Below, piece by piece: positions 49,003 to 49,151 of a stretch of DNA of 49,151 bases. The DNA comes from Candidatus Enterousia scatequi (GTDB lineage Bacteria; Pseudomonadota; Alphaproteobacteria; Rs-D84). The position numbers were made by a program, and so were the translations under genes. The stretch spans positions 1 to 49,151 of the forward strand of contig JAGHVG010000003.1 of the NCBI GenBank assembly GCA_018064405.1, given 5' to 3'. Numbering within the stretch: the stretch's first letter is position 1; the number at the start of each line of letters is the position of its first letter. The notes beneath the pieces are model-generated. The model did not search any database and was not told where the DNA came from. It worked only from the letters and a program-made list of their open reading frames with translations.

Positions 49003-49151
49003 TTAATCCTCCACCTTTACGCCCATAGAACGGCATTGACCCGCAACAATATTCATAGCAGATTCAATGGTAGAGCAATTCAAATCAGGCATTTTATCCT
49101 GGGCAATCTGTTTGATTTGATCTTTGGTTATTGTGCCAACGAAATCACGAC
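49003..49151 (-). CDS. rplK: 50S ribosomal protein L11, C-terminal part (cut by window end)
   Basis: Absent from the track. The frame reads [48 protein letters not shown] and then TAA, the rRNA-binding C-terminus of L11 (MPDLN, GxxRSMG(V/I)). The gene continues beyond position 49151. Confidence 0.95.
   Translation of the reverse strand, partial: RDFVGTITKDQIKQIAQDKMPDLNCSTIESAMNIVAGQCRSMGVKVED

Noticed and set aside
1-49151. CRISPR array, rRNA genes, insertion sequences, prophage, replication origin
   Set aside because: I saw no regularly spaced repeats, no 16S/23S sequence, no transposase or phage structural genes, and no DnaA-box cluster.

Overview
The window is 49 kb of ordinary chromosome from a low-GC Gram-negative bacterium. 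I place it among the Alphaproteobacteria, most likely one of the small-genome, anaerobic, host- or gut-associated lineages. Signs of this are an alphaproteobacterial-type rplK-rplA-rplJ-rplL-rpoB-rpoC cluster, rpmF-plsX, an ornithine-lipid olsB-olsA pair, an IHF-alpha-like protein, and a truncated relative of the alphaproteobacterial 'AIDxLA' HTH regulator. An oxygen-sensitive class III ribonucleotide reductase, L-lactate dehydrogenase and GapA suggest fermentation. The taxonomic placement is inference; there is no rRNA gene here.

Layout. 1-267: dispersed palindromic repeats, then parC. 2.5-6.1 kb: a small membrane protein, then the NrdR-box-controlled anaerobic RNR operon, in which the glycyl-radical tail is a separate 61-aa gene. 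6.3-10.8 kb: a coiled-coil peptide, tRNA-Asp, a methyltransferase, a radical SAM protein, two lipoproteins and a VirB11-type ATPase. 10.8-12.8 kb: two secreted repeat proteins behind a leader that looks like a transcription attenuator. 12.8-20.1 kb: priA, miaA, gapA, an HTH protein, ldh, a GNAT, a membrane-anchored thioredoxin-fold protein and cvpA. 20.1-29.2 kb: olsB-olsA-proS, a lytic transglycosylase, an outer-membrane barrel, hemW and an M13 peptidase. 29.2-32.6 kb: a small coiled-coil gene, ihfA, a DNA invertase and a trimeric autotransporter adhesin. 32.7-38.3 kb: tRNA-Arg(CCU), several unknown secreted, membrane or metal-ligand-rich small proteins, plsX and rpmF. 38.3-49.2 kb: a HAD-like gene and the rpoC to rplK ribosomal/RNA polymerase operon, on the minus strand and cut by the window end.

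The most notable system is at 29.8-32.6 kb. A Hin/Mpi-type serine invertase sits beside a YadA-like adhesin. Between them are two inverted 26-bp sites whose core matches the Salmonella hix site, flanking a segment of about 117 bp. Reading the flipped junction by hand places a perfect TTGACA exactly 17 bp from a TA...T hexamer facing the adhesin; the orientation given here has no such promoter. This predicts a compact ON/OFF switch of adhesin expression, shown here in the OFF state.

Other recurring themes are leaderless genes, where a sigma-70-like -10 lies 6-8 nt before the ATG with no ribosome binding site (six candidates); a split NrdD with twin NrdR boxes; a three-segment attenuator ahead of the repeat-protein operon; and a long hairpin that re-uses the 3' end of tRNA-Arg.
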